Origin: Roseihalotalea indica
GTDB taxonomy: Bacteria; Bacteroidota; Bacteroidia; Cytophagales; Cyclobacteriaceae
Assembly (NCBI RefSeq): GCF_022458895.1
Contig: NZ_JAINFL010000001.1
Location: forward strand, 1,054,001-1,118,000
Direction: 5' to 3'
DNA: 64,000 nt
Shown here one piece after another: positions 9,128 to 19,260 of the stretch; within the stretch, counting starts at the first letter, position 1; each line of letters opens with the position of its first letter. The notes under the pieces were generated by a model that worked only from the letters and a program-made list of their open reading frames with translations, was not told the DNA's origin and searched no databases. The position numbers and the translations under genes are program-made.

Positions 9128-9979
9128 ATGAACGACCGAGAACTGAAAGCCTTGGTAGCTCTGCTGGATGATGATGACCTTGAAGTTCTTACCCACGTTG
9201 AAGAACGTTTAATCTCTTACGGAAATCCTATCATTCCATTTCTGGAACAGGAATGGGAAAAAAATTTTAACCCCGACGTACAGCGCCGTATTGAAGATCT
9301 GATTCATACGCTTCAGTTTGACTCAATGAAAGAGCGGCTCAGGGAATGGTATACCAATTCGCCTCAGGATCTGCTGGAAGGTATGTGGCTGATTGCCACC
9401 TATCAGTATCCTGATTTAACGTTAAGCACCATACAAAACGAGATTGAACAAATCTATTATGATACCTGGCTGGAGTTTAAAGTTGATATTCACCCCTACG
9501 ACCAGGTGCGTATACTGAACAGTGTGTTATTCAATAAGCTAAAGTTCAGAGCAAACACTAAAAACTTTCATGCCCCGGCCAATTCTATGATTAACCGGGT
9601 GTTGGAAACCAAGAAGGGAAACCCAATTTTACTGTGTGTGGTATATATGCTGGTGGCCCAGCGTTTGAACATGCCCGTATACGGAGTGAATCTTCCCAGC
9701 CTGTTTATCCTTACCTATAAACAAACTGATCTGCAATTCTACATCAATGCTTTTAATCGCGGTCTGATCTTCGCTAAACAGGATATTGATAACTACATCA
9801 AGCAACTCAAATTATCGCCCGACGATATGTTTTACCAGCCTTGCCAGACCATTGATATTGTTCGCCGGGTGCTGCGAAACTTGACAATCTCCTTTGAGAA
9901 ACTGAATGAATTTGATAAAGCCGATGAAGTGAAGCAATTATTAGAGATTGTATCGGAAGAAGATACAACCCTGCTATGA
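9128..9979 (+). CDS. SirB1/transglutaminase-like family protein
   Basis: A conserved cytoplasmic protein of the SirB1 family, whose biochemical role is not established. The recognisable core is the KKGNPILLCVVYMLVAQRL block followed by MPVYGVNLPSLFIL (residues ~170-200), the counterpart of the family's GNPI...GVNFPGHF motif. Here a Cys replaces the usual small residue after LL, and the His of GHF is missing, so a transglutaminase-like triad looks incomplete. I chose ATG 9128 over the in-frame GTG 9119 because homologues begin near MNDRELK. The stop overlaps the convergent gluconokinase gene by 6 bp. Confidence 0.75.
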   Translation: MNDRELKALVALLDDDDLEVLTHVEERLISYGNPIIPFLEQEWEKNFNPDVQRRIEDLIHTLQFDSMKERLREWYTNSPQDLLEGMWLIATYQYPDLTLSTIQNEIEQIYYDTWLEFKVDIHPYDQVRILNSVLFNKLKFRANTKNFHAPANSMINRVLETKKGNPILLCVVYMLVAQRLNMPVYGVNLPSLFILTYKQTDLQFYINAFNRGLIFAKQDIDNYIKQLKLSPDDMFYQPCQTIDIVRRVLRNLTISFEKLNEFDKADEVKQLLEIVSEEDTTLL

Positions 9980-11455
9980 ATTTGCGGCTTCCTGCTCAAC
10001 CATTCTGCTCCAGCGCAAAAATCTTTTGTATTGCTCCTGATACACACCTTGAAGGTCAGGGTTAGGAGTAAATTCCCGTTCCTTTTCGGTAGTTTTTGAA
10101 ATCATCTCCAGAGATTCTACCAGTCCCAGCGCATAACTGCCCAGCATGATAGCTCCCTCGGCTACTCCGTGGTGGCTTTCAGCAACATATACTGGCTTGT
10201 TAAAAACGTCGGCAATCAGTTGCACCATAAAATCCGAGCGGGTAAGGCCCCCATCAGCCCAAATAGCATCAAAACTTCCGGCGGCATCTTCCAGTCCCTG
10301 GGCAATACTATACACATTATACACTACTCCTTCCAGCGCTGCTCGAGCAAAATAATCCAGCGTATGGTCATGGTCAATACCAAAGTAGCCACCAACTACC
10401 CGCTCGTTCCAGAAAGGTGCTCGTTCCCCATGAAAATAGGGAAGGCACACTAGCTTATCAGCTCCGGGTTCTATTTGGGCGGCCTTATTCAGAATATCTT
10501 CGGGTGAGCAGTGTTGGTTGTATAGATTATTTTGTAACCAGGTAAGCATGATGCCACCATTATTGGTAGGGCCACCGAGTACATGGTATTTTTCAGTAAG
10601 CAGATAGTTGAATATACGCATCTGCTCGTCGGGAGTGGTGTTCTGGGAAATGAGGCGTATCGCCCCACTGGTACCTAGCGTTAAGGTGGCTTCGCGTGGA
10701 TTAAGCCCACTGGCATAAAGGTTAGCCAATGCACCATCGCTGGCACCGATAACCACCGGTGTGGTAACTGGCAGATGGGTTAAAGCTGATGCCCCATTAG
10801 TAAGTCCTCGTAAAATATGAGTGGTAGGTACCGGTTTGGATAACTGCTCTGAACTGATTCCAGCGAAGGCGAGGGCTTCCGGGTCCCATTCTAAAGTATG
10901 CTGGTTGAATAGACCAGTGGCGGTAGCCATAGAGTGATCAATAACGTACTCGCCAAACCAGTGAAAAAGTAACCACTCTTTAAACGAAATGAATTTATGA
11001 GCACGCTGAAATACCTGGGGCTGATGATCGCGCAGCCAGGCGATTTTACAAAGCGGCAACATAGCATGAATTGGCGCGCCGGTGCGCCGATATAAAGCTT
11101 TCCCTAGTGGATCGTGACGTAACTTCTCCGCGTATTCGCGGCTGCGGGTATCAGCCCAAATTAGCATAGGAGTAAGTGGTTTGCCCGTCTCGTCTACGGC
11201 CAGCAAACTATGCATGGCCGTGCTGAAACTTACTCCGGCTACCGGCTGATTTATCTGATCAACCACCGCCGCTACTGTTTTATGTACCGCATCCAAGAGC
11301 TCCTGCGGGTCTTGCTCTCGATAGCCATCCTGAGGCTGGTGTAAAGCGTAAGAAGTATCTTCGGCACAGATATTCTTTCCCTCAATATCGGCCGCCAGCA
11401 CCTTTACCCCCGTGGTGCCAACATCAATGCCCAGCATAATGGGTGCTTGACTCAT
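9974..11455 (-). CDS. gntK: Gluconokinase (FGGY carbohydrate kinase family)
   Basis: Phosphorylates gluconate to 6-phosphogluconate, feeding the pentose-phosphate or Entner-Doudoroff route. It has the N-terminal FGGY phosphate-binding loop GIDVGTTGVK and the gluconokinase-like AMHSLLAVDETGKPLTPMLIWAD block. A second ATPase-fold domain contains LGTSGAIR and the nucleotide-binding WADGGLTRSDFM region. The 493 residues match the family. Xylulokinase is the main alternative, but the MHS...WADTRS pattern favours gluconate. It heads a minus-strand run of sugar-phosphate genes that includes manA and pgi. Confidence 0.82.
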   Translation of the reverse strand: MSQAPIMLGIDVGTTGVKVLAADIEGKNICAEDTSYALHQPQDGYREQDPQELLDAVHKTVAAVVDQINQPVAGVSFSTAMHSLLAVDETGKPLTPMLIWADTRSREYAEKLRHDPLGKALYRRTGAPIHAMLPLCKIAWLRDHQPQVFQRAHKFISFKEWLLFHWFGEYVIDHSMATATGLFNQHTLEWDPEALAFAGISSEQLSKPVPTTHILRGLTNGASALTHLPVTTPVVIGASDGALANLYASGLNPREATLTLGTSGAIRLISQNTTPDEQMRIFNYLLTEKYHVLGGPTNNGGIMLTWLQNNLYNQHCSPEDILNKAAQIEPGADKLVCLPYFHGERAPFWNERVVGGYFGIDHDHTLDYFARAALEGVVYNVYSIAQGLEDAAGSFDAIWADGGLTRSDFMVQLIADVFNKPVYVAESHHGVAEGAIMLGSYALGLVESLEMISKTTEKEREFTPNPDLQGVYQEQYKRFLRWSRMVEQEAANS

Positions 11456-11491
11456 AGTATCGGTTGGTTAGTGTATCGTTTGTATACAATG

Positions 11492-11893
11492 TTAGGCATG
11501 TAATACGCCTTCCATATCCAGCGATTCAATGTACTGAAAGTTCTCCTCAGTCACACTGTCGGGCATGAATACAAACTTCTTATCGTATACTTCCTGATCT
11601 CGGTAGTAACTGACCCAGAATTGGTTCACGAGTGCAAACAAATCCGGATTGATTAATTCAACCTTGGCTACACTTTGGGGGGCCAGCGTGTGCAGATAAT
11701 GGCGCAATACTGATGTTTTCTTGGTTTTCTTTTTACTGTAACCCGAAGAGTTGACCAGCACATTTTCCAACGAGAAATCATTCTCATTAATCAGATAGAC
11801 ATGAAACTCATAATCATCAGAAACGGTGTTTTTTTTCCTGCCTATTGCCATACGTACTCCCTCTACCTTAGGAAAATTGATATCTTTTTTCAT
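11492..11893 (-). CDS. Conserved hypothetical protein coupled to lipB
   Basis: 133 residues with no signal peptide and no membrane segment. The sequence shows an ordered beta-rich pattern (FHVYLINENDFSLENVLVNSSG, then LRHYLHTLAPQSVAKVELI, then FWVSYYRDQEVYDKKFVF). It resembles a short family I associate with Bacteroidota that has no assigned function. Its ATG overlaps the lipB stop by 4 bp, so the two are probably translated together. I see no catalytic motif. Confidence 0.75.
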   Translation of the reverse strand: MKKDINFPKVEGVRMAIGRKKNTVSDDYEFHVYLINENDFSLENVLVNSSGYSKKKTKKTSVLRHYLHTLAPQSVAKVELINPDLFALVNQFWVSYYRDQEVYDKKFVFMPDSVTEENFQYIESLDMEGVLHA

Positions 11894-12639
11894 ACAAAAT
11901 TCGTGTTTATGCTAGCCTTCTCATCTATTGCCTTCACGTTCATATCAAACAGTATTTGCAAATGATGAAGAAGGTAATTAGTAACTTCCTCTGTATCCTG
12001 TGGGGTGCCTAACTCTTTCTCCAGCGAAGTCACTGCCTTATCTTCAATGCCACAGGGAACGATGTAATTAAAATACTGTAAATCGGTGTTCACATTCAGA
12101 GCAAAGCCGTGCATCGTTACCCAACGACTTGCTTTAACCCCCATAGCACAGATCTTTCTTGGGTTTTTCTGCTGCTCGTAATCTATCCATACCCCCGTAA
12201 GCCCATCAATGCGTCCGGCATCCACTTTATACTCGGCTAATGTGCGGATTACAGCCTCCTCCAGCATTCGCAGGTATTTATGAATGTCGGTAAAAAAGTT
12301 ATCCAGATCCAGAATTGGGTAACCTACAACCTGACCGGGACCGTGGTAGGTAATATCACCGCCCCGGTTAATCGGGTAGTATTGAATCTGTTTTTCAGAC
12401 AGCTCATCAGCGGATAAAAGTAAGTTTTCTGCTTTTCCGCTTTTTCCTAAAGTGTACACGTGTGGGTGCTGGCAGAACAGTAAATAGTTTTGAGTGCTCT
12501 TTGCCTGTTCCGGCTGCTTACGGTTGGTAATTTTGGTTTGTACAACTTCCGAAAAGAGCTGCTCCTGATACTCCCAGGCTCGAGCATAATCCACCAGTCC
12601 CAGGTGTTGGATCATAACTTGTTTGTTCTTTTCAGACAT
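11890..12639 (-). CDS. lipB: Octanoyl-[acyl-carrier-protein]:protein N-octanoyltransferase
   Basis: Transfers octanoate from ACP to lipoyl domains, the first step of protein lipoylation. The LipB signature RGGDITYHGPGQVVGYPI is intact (residues ~92-110). The catalytic lysine is in MGVKASRWVTMHG, and the acyl-accepting cysteine is in YIVPCGIEDKAVTSL. The 249 residues are slightly longer than E. coli LipB because of an N-terminal extension. lipA is not adjacent. The downstream hypothetical gene overlaps its stop. Confidence 0.95.
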   Translation of the reverse strand: MSEKNKQVMIQHLGLVDYARAWEYQEQLFSEVVQTKITNRKQPEQAKSTQNYLLFCQHPHVYTLGKSGKAENLLLSADELSEKQIQYYPINRGGDITYHGPGQVVGYPILDLDNFFTDIHKYLRMLEEAVIRTLAEYKVDAGRIDGLTGVWIDYEQQKNPRKICAMGVKASRWVTMHGFALNVNTDLQYFNYIVPCGIEDKAVTSLEKELGTPQDTEEVTNYLLHHLQILFDMNVKAIDEKASINTNFV

Positions 12640-12733
12640 GGCACAATGATAGAATGAATGAAGGGGTGACAGATTGAATGAAGATGATATTCTTTCTATT
12701 TACTCAATCATTACTATCACCTGACCTTCGGGA

Positions 12734-13717
12734 TTATTCAGGTACGTATGACTCTAACAACGTAAAGCCTGAAGAGGTTACCAATTCTACTTTTTGTACG
12801 CTGGCGGGTAGCAAATACGCTTCGCCTTTCTTTATGGGGTAGCGCGTGCCATTGCTAAATATATCAGCTTCGCCATCCACACAAACATAAATAGTGAAAG
12901 AGTCTCGGCCTTCGTAGCTGCGGGAGGTGTTCTCGGTATACTGTAGGCGAGAGGTAACGAAATAAGGGGATTTTACCATTTCTACCACCTCGTTTTCCTT
13001 TGCTTCGTACAGTGTCTTGTACTCATCGTGTTGCTGATAATCGATGGCATCCAAGGCTTGTTCTACATGCAGTTCCCGGGTTTTGCCCTGGTCATCTTTG
13101 CGGTCAAAATCGTAGATGCGGTAGGTGACGTCAGAAGTTTGCTGGATTTCTGCTAGTAAAATTCCTTTACCGATGCTGTGTACGCGCCCGGCGGGTAGAA
13201 AGAATACATCACCTTCCTGTACTTCCTCCTCATTCAGAATACTCATTAGTTTACCATCCTCAAAGTAATCCAGGTACTTAGACCGGCTCATGGGTTGGTT
13301 AAAACCTACAGTGAGTTGAGCTTCTTCGTCGGCCTGCATGATATACCACATCTCAGTTTTGCCAAAGGAGTTATGACGCTTCTGAGCCAGTTCATCATCC
13401 GGATGTACCTGGATAGACAGATCGTCGTTAGCATCAATGAATTTGACCAGCAATGGAAATTCGTTACCGTACTGCTGATAAACCCGCTCACCTACCAGCT
13501 TGCCCTTATAGGTTTCCAGTAACTCCTGTAAATTTTTTCCGGCCAAAGCTCCTTCCGCTACTTCCGAAACATTGCCAGTAACACCGGAGATTTCCCAGGT
13601 CTCGCCACAGTTGGGCAGAGGCGCAAAGTCTTTACCCAGTACGGTCTTGATTTTTTCACCACCCCAGATTTTATCTTTAAAGATGGTCTTGAATTTCAGA
13701 GGATACAGTTCAGTCAT
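12734..13717 (-). CDS. manA: Mannose-6-phosphate isomerase, class I
   Basis: Interconverts mannose-6-phosphate and fructose-6-phosphate. It is a cupin-fold zinc enzyme: QVHPDD carries zinc ligands, and LPAGRVHSIG supplies a further His. At 327 residues it is the short Bacillus-type form, lacking the helical insertion of the E. coli enzyme. The N-terminal KDKIWGG motif is typical. Context with gluconokinase and pgi points to a role in hexose-phosphate supply, possibly for surface polysaccharides. Confidence 0.93.
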   Translation of the reverse strand: MTELYPLKFKTIFKDKIWGGEKIKTVLGKDFAPLPNCGETWEISGVTGNVSEVAEGALAGKNLQELLETYKGKLVGERVYQQYGNEFPLLVKFIDANDDLSIQVHPDDELAQKRHNSFGKTEMWYIMQADEEAQLTVGFNQPMSRSKYLDYFEDGKLMSILNEEEVQEGDVFFLPAGRVHSIGKGILLAEIQQTSDVTYRIYDFDRKDDQGKTRELHVEQALDAIDYQQHDEYKTLYEAKENEVVEMVKSPYFVTSRLQYTENTSRSYEGRDSFTIYVCVDGEADIFSNGTRYPIKKGEAYLLPASVQKVELVTSSGFTLLESYVPE

Positions 13718-13763
13718 AATATAGCTTGATGATTTTAAGCATTAGCAAAGTAGCAGAATCTTA

Positions 13764-14357
13764 TTATTCGGGAAAAATATCGCCAAAGGTAATTTTAATA
13801 TTGAAGGGATGCACCGGAATAGGACCTTTACGATATATGGTAGTGGTTTGATATTGTCCATCCTGCCAGTTGCTGAATACATGGATTTGGCTTTTTTGTA
13901 AACTGATTACCCAATAGTGAGGTATACCAGCCTGCGCATACAATTCTTTTTTCAAGCCCAGATCACGCTCAAGGGTACTATCAGCAACTTCAACAATTAA
14001 TACCACATCACTGGCTTTTACGTGCTCATTTTGCCAGAGCTCAGGGCGCTGATTAACGATCAGAAAGTCAGGTTCGGGCATAGTTTGTTGAGAAATATCC
14101 AGAGGTATTTCTCGGTCCAGAAAGTACTTTTTTGAATCAATCTGTGAGCTAAAGAAGCTCATCAGTTTACGTTGCGTAATAACGTGAGGCGGATTCTTTG
14201 GGCTCATGACATACAATTGTCCATCAATCAGTTCCAGTCGTTCATTTTCCGGTAAAATGCCGTGCTCATACATTCTTTGCACCTCATCAACTGTAAAATT
14301 GTGAGTTTTGGAAAGTGCGTCTTTCTCGTATTCAATATGATTACTATCCATATTCAT
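13764..14357 (-). CDS. Uma2 family (DUF820) putative PD-(D/E)XK nuclease
   Basis: A 197-residue protein of a large family with a restriction-endonuclease-like fold and unknown biological role. The core shows MPEPDFLIV (acidic residue of the PD motif) and VVLIVEVADSTLERDLGLKKELYAQAGIPHYWVI, with the Glu of IVEVA and a following Lys set. This is the usual DUF820 arrangement. It lies 14 bp downstream of the deiodinase-like gene and may be cotranscribed. Family members are often in many copies per genome, so it need not be a defence gene. Confidence 0.83.
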   Translation of the reverse strand: MNMDSNHIEYEKDALSKTHNFTVDEVQRMYEHGILPENERLELIDGQLYVMSPKNPPHVITQRKLMSFFSSQIDSKKYFLDREIPLDISQQTMPEPDFLIVNQRPELWQNEHVKASDVVLIVEVADSTLERDLGLKKELYAQAGIPHYWVISLQKSQIHVFSNWQDGQYQTTTIYRKGPIPVHPFNIKITFGDIFPE

Positions 14358-14371
14358 AGTAATTTGTCCGG

Positions 14372-15046
14372 CTATTCATAATATACAATAACGTCTTCCG
14401 GTGGTTTTCGTTGGATGTCGGGCACTACGGCATCTTCGGCTGGGTAACCTACCGGGATGAGTAGAAATGGTCGCTCATTGGCCGGGCGGTTTAGTACTTT
14501 CATCAGGAAATTCATGGGACTGGGAGTGTGTGTTAATGCAACCAGTCCGGCATGATGAATGGCCGTGAGCAGGAATCCGCTGGCAATGCCGACTGATTCG
14601 TTCACATAGTAATTATTCTTCTTTTCCCCGGCATATTCCTCGTAAGCCCGCTTGCAGACTACGATCAGCCAGGGAGCAGTTTCCAGAAAGGGTTTATGTT
14701 CATTAGTATCAAAGACTTTCAGGTCTTCCAGCCAGGTATCAGACATGCGGCCGTGGTAATTAATGTGTTCTTCCCGTTCGGCCGCTTTGCGAATTTGGGC
14801 TTTTACATTTGGGTCAGCGATGGCGCAGAAGGTCCAGGGTTGTTTGTGGGCACCCGAGGGGGCCGAGGACGCTGTCATGATGATGTCTTCAATCACCTGC
14901 TTAGGCACGGGTTTATCGGAGAACATCCGTAGTGTGCGCCGCTGGTCCATGAACTGATAAAAATTTCTCGCCTGCTTTAGCAGTTCTTCACCTTCGTATG
15001 TGGAGTTGCGGTACGGAATGAATCCAGACTTTTCTTCATCAGACAT
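14372..15046 (-). CDS. Nitroreductase-fold flavoprotein resembling iodotyrosine deiodinase
   Basis: FMN enzyme of the nitroreductase superfamily. Conserved RRTLRMFSDKPVP and SSAPSGAHKQPWTF bind FMN. The active-site lid contains E93, Y97 (EEHINY) and K118, spaced as in animal iodotyrosine deiodinase (Glu, +4 Tyr, +21 Lys), where these residues bind the amino-acid part of halotyrosine. The C-terminal PVGYPAEDAVVPDIQRKP also matches that family. It therefore probably performs reductive dehalogenation of a tyrosine-like substrate rather than nitroreduction. Family recognition is from memory. A 14-bp-stem hairpin lies just upstream of the start. Confidence 0.82.
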   Translation of the reverse strand: MSDEEKSGFIPYRNSTYEGEELLKQARNFYQFMDQRRTLRMFSDKPVPKQVIEDIIMTASSAPSGAHKQPWTFCAIADPNVKAQIRKAAEREEHINYHGRMSDTWLEDLKVFDTNEHKPFLETAPWLIVVCKRAYEEYAGEKKNNYYVNESVGIASGFLLTAIHHAGLVALTHTPSPMNFLMKVLNRPANERPFLLIPVGYPAEDAVVPDIQRKPPEDVIVYYE

Positions 15047-15061
15047 AGCTCCAATTAATAA

Positions 15062-15091
15062 TGTAGGAACATCATCAATGATGTTCCTACA
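15062..15091. repeat. Perfect 14-bp-stem palindrome with 2-nt loop
   Basis: Arms TGTAGGAACATCAT and its exact complement are separated by CA. It lies between pgi and the downstream deiodinase-like gene, 15 bp before that start codon. There is no T-run, so it is not a standard terminator. A shorter relative is found at 46098-46115. Confidence 0.8.
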
Positions 15092-15126
15092 AATTTACGG
15101 TAAAATCAGCAATACAAAACCAGAGC

Positions 15127-16839
<1,713 letters not shown>

Positions 16840-16866
16840 TCAAAAACCAGAGCTTTATAAAACTGA

Positions 16867-17003
16867 TGATGGATGAATAATGAATGACGATGAATGAGTG
16901 ATGATGAATGAATAATGATGAGTGTGCTTTCCGCTATGAGTCATCAAACATTAATCGCTGATTATCCGTCATTATTCACCAATCACTCGTCATTAATCAT
17001 TAC
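16867..17003. repeat. Degenerate GATGAAT-rich tract forming an imperfect long inverted repeat
   Basis: 16867-16924 is built from repeated ATGAATGA/ATAATGATG words. 16959-17003 holds near-complementary words (ATTATCCGTCATTATTCACC and CACTCGTCATTAATCATTA). Together they could fold into a long imperfect hairpin between the divergent pgi and yraN genes. No function is evident. Confidence 0.5.
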
Positions 17004-17008
17004 CTATT

Positions 17009-17377
17009 ATGAAGCGAGGGAAAGACCAACAGACGGCGAAAGAAACCGGGCAGCAGGGAGAGGCCCGAGCATTGGCGTACCTTCAGGAAAAAGGATATGC
17101 GCTGGTGCAGCAGAACTTTCGTTACCGGAGAGCCGAAATTGATCTGATTGTGCAGAAAGACCAATTACTGGTATTTGTAGAAGTGAAAGCCCGGAAAAAT
17201 GCCGATTTTGGTTTCCCTGAAACATTTGTAAGCCCTGAACAGGCTCAACTCATTGTGACTGCCGCCGACCACTATGTACAGGAACAGAGCTGGGCAGGTA
17301 TGATCCGTTTCGATATTATAGCCATTACACTGGAACCGGCCATAACGATTGAGCACTTTGAAGATGCCTTTTATTAG
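17009..17377 (+). CDS. YraN family protein (UPF0102)
   Basis: 122 residues. A small PD-(D/E)XK-fold protein widely conserved in bacteria and of uncertain function, often thought to act on DNA. The core is AEIDLIVQKDQLLVFVEVKARKN (acidic Asp, then Glu-Val-Lys). The upstream GQQGEARALAYLQEKGYALVQQNFR is the standard N-terminus. It is complete. The stop overlaps the convergent 17374-18657 gene by 4 bp. Confidence 0.9.
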   Translation: MKRGKDQQTAKETGQQGEARALAYLQEKGYALVQQNFRYRRAEIDLIVQKDQLLVFVEVKARKNADFGFPETFVSPEQAQLIVTAADHYVQEQSWAGMIRFDIIAITLEPAITIEHFEDAFY

Positions 17378-18657
17378 GGGTTGATCAGTAATATCTGGCA
17401 GCCGAAGCCATAATTAAAGGTGGTATATACTGTCTTCAGCGATTCTACCTGATACGCCTCCTGAATAAAACCGGAGTTGATCTCCAGATTATTTTTTACA
17501 TAACCCAGCTCTGCATAAAACAGCACCTTCTCGCTAATCGGTAGCTTTATTTTTGCCCCGTAGCGCTCGCCTTTCCGGTTCTGGAAAATGGTGTTATGCG
17601 TATATTCCTGATTAAGCTCATTGCCATATCCGCGGAAGGCCTCGGGTTTCAGATAATTGTATTTGAAAACATGGTAGCTGGGAGTGAAATACAGATTGCG
17701 GTAAAGCCGGATGTCGTACTCGATAAATGCTCCGTACAAAAACCGTTTGCGAGGCCACTTGCCAATATTATAATTGGTAAAACCATTTTTCCGGTAATTG
17801 GTCTGCCCAATTTGGTTGCCTTCGTACCCAATCTCTACCCCTAGGTTCAGGTTTTTGAATGCATAGGAAACGCTGGCTGAAAACAGCGAGATGGCATCAA
17901 TGGTAGCCAAATATTCTTTTTGTTCGCTATCAACAGTAGCAAACGAAAACGACTGGTCGCCACTGCCCGTCATAAAGCCAAAAGAGGCATTCAACCGGGA
18001 CTTCTGGCTGAGTAGTGGAACTGGAAATTTGGGTTCGGATGTGGCCTGAACGACCGGTTTGCTCAGATCAACGCCCCAGGCTTTTAAATACTCCGGAAAC
18101 TGCGCAAGGTCATATATTATATAGTTAAACTGTTCATTCTTTCCCGCTGAGCGTACGGTAATCGTTTTAATATCGGCCTTTCTTCGGAAACGAAGTGCCG
18201 GTCCATCGTCCGTATAGTTGTAATTGTTATTGTAATCAATGAAGTAGGCTAGCTTCTTACCTTCACGGCCAATCAGGATGGTATTAACGGTGCGTTCCTT
18301 AGCCTTATTTTCCAGGCCAACCATCACCAGCAACGTATCTGCCATACCAGTCATATCGGGAAGAACCAGTTCGTGCCGTTCTACCGGATACCGATCAGGC
18401 TTTTTCTGTAACATATTGACCGCCTCGGTAGTAATCACGTTTCCTTCATAACGCAGCACGGCATTGGGTAAGTCGCTAATGGGTTTGGGCTGTTCATCCG
18501 AATTCTGAAGTGGCATGAGAAGGTTCTGCTTCATCAGTGGATACAGGTCATACTGAGTAGGACTAAGAACGAAGGGCTCCTGGCACCATCCAATGACATA
18601 CCCATTGACTAGCGCTACGATCAAAAGTAGCTTTCTTGATATGTAGATCTTCTTCAT
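17374..18657 (-). CDS. Hypothetical secreted protein, probable outer-membrane beta-barrel
   Basis: 427 residues with an N-terminal signal peptide (residues 1-~25, ending GWCQ). The second half has repeated amphipathic strands with aromatic ends (LYFTPSYHVFKYNY, VLFYAELGYVKNNLEI) and finishes in NYGFGCQILLINP, as barrels often do. The first half has a mixed alpha/beta pattern without a recognised motif. I do not recognise the family. It is a lone minus-strand gene followed by a convergent yraN. Confidence 0.65.
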   Translation of the reverse strand: MKKIYISRKLLLIVALVNGYVIGWCQEPFVLSPTQYDLYPLMKQNLLMPLQNSDEQPKPISDLPNAVLRYEGNVITTEAVNMLQKKPDRYPVERHELVLPDMTGMADTLLVMVGLENKAKERTVNTILIGREGKKLAYFIDYNNNYNYTDDGPALRFRRKADIKTITVRSAGKNEQFNYIIYDLAQFPEYLKAWGVDLSKPVVQATSEPKFPVPLLSQKSRLNASFGFMTGSGDQSFSFATVDSEQKEYLATIDAISLFSASVSYAFKNLNLGVEIGYEGNQIGQTNYRKNGFTNYNIGKWPRKRFLYGAFIEYDIRLYRNLYFTPSYHVFKYNYLKPEAFRGYGNELNQEYTHNTIFQNRKGERYGAKIKLPISEKVLFYAELGYVKNNLEINSGFIQEAYQVESLKTVYTTFNYGFGCQILLINP

Positions 18658-18855
18658 TACAATACAGTATAGCAGACAATAGTAAAGATAAAGATCTGAT
18701 GAAAATTTTTTATCAAACTATCGGGTTTTTTGAAATGAGATAGGGTAGCAGTCGATAAAGACTGATACTTACTATATAAAGTAAGGCATTTTAAATTTAG
18801 CCAGAATATTCTTATCAATTATGTAATATCAGTTTAGTTGCCAATTTCTTGCCCC

Positions 18856-19167
18856 GTTCATTTCTTTCTTGATAAAAAAACGAACAGCGCGGCTGCCGCC
18901 AAAAAAATCAAGTGGTCCCCACTGGGAAAAGATCAATGCGGGGCATCCACGCTTCTTTGCACAAGGCCAGCGCACGCCCGCTAAACTTTCAGGCCAACGC
19001 TCTTAATGTATGTAATACTTTCACATCAAGAATGTAGAAATTGACTCAGGTATTCCCCCAGTTACTGGGAAAGCTTGCTGTTTGAGCGCAGCGAGTTTCA
19101 AGCTTTCCTAGATTTTTTGCATACTTTTTCATCGATGGAAAAAGTATGAGCCTGCCCGGCTTCAGGG
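18856..19167. repeat. Structured dispersed repeat, copy A
   Basis: This is most of the 0.6 kb gap 18658-19260; I see nothing else there. It shares long stretches with 21411-21668: an opening GTTCATTT..TTTCTTGAT word, CACAAGGCCA.CGCACGCCCG, TTGCTGTTTGAGCGCAGCG and TCATCGATGGAAAA. It contains a hairpin with arms CATACTTTTTC and AAAAAGTATG around ATCGATGG, and an inverted pair GAAAGCTTG/CAAGCTTTC. Copy A has an extra GC-rich insertion (AGCGCGGCTGCCGCC) near its 5' end. Confidence 0.85.
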
Positions 19168-19260
19168 TAAATGTTTGAAAACGAGGGAGCGTCATATTTT
19201 ACTCGCAGAATCTAAAACGAAATTCACGTAATTGTTAAAAACATCAACTACTCTATATCC

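Noticed and set aside
13764..14357. Uma2 protein as a restriction enzyme
   Set aside because: DUF820 genes are commonly present in many copies with no methylase partner, and this one sits among metabolic genes.
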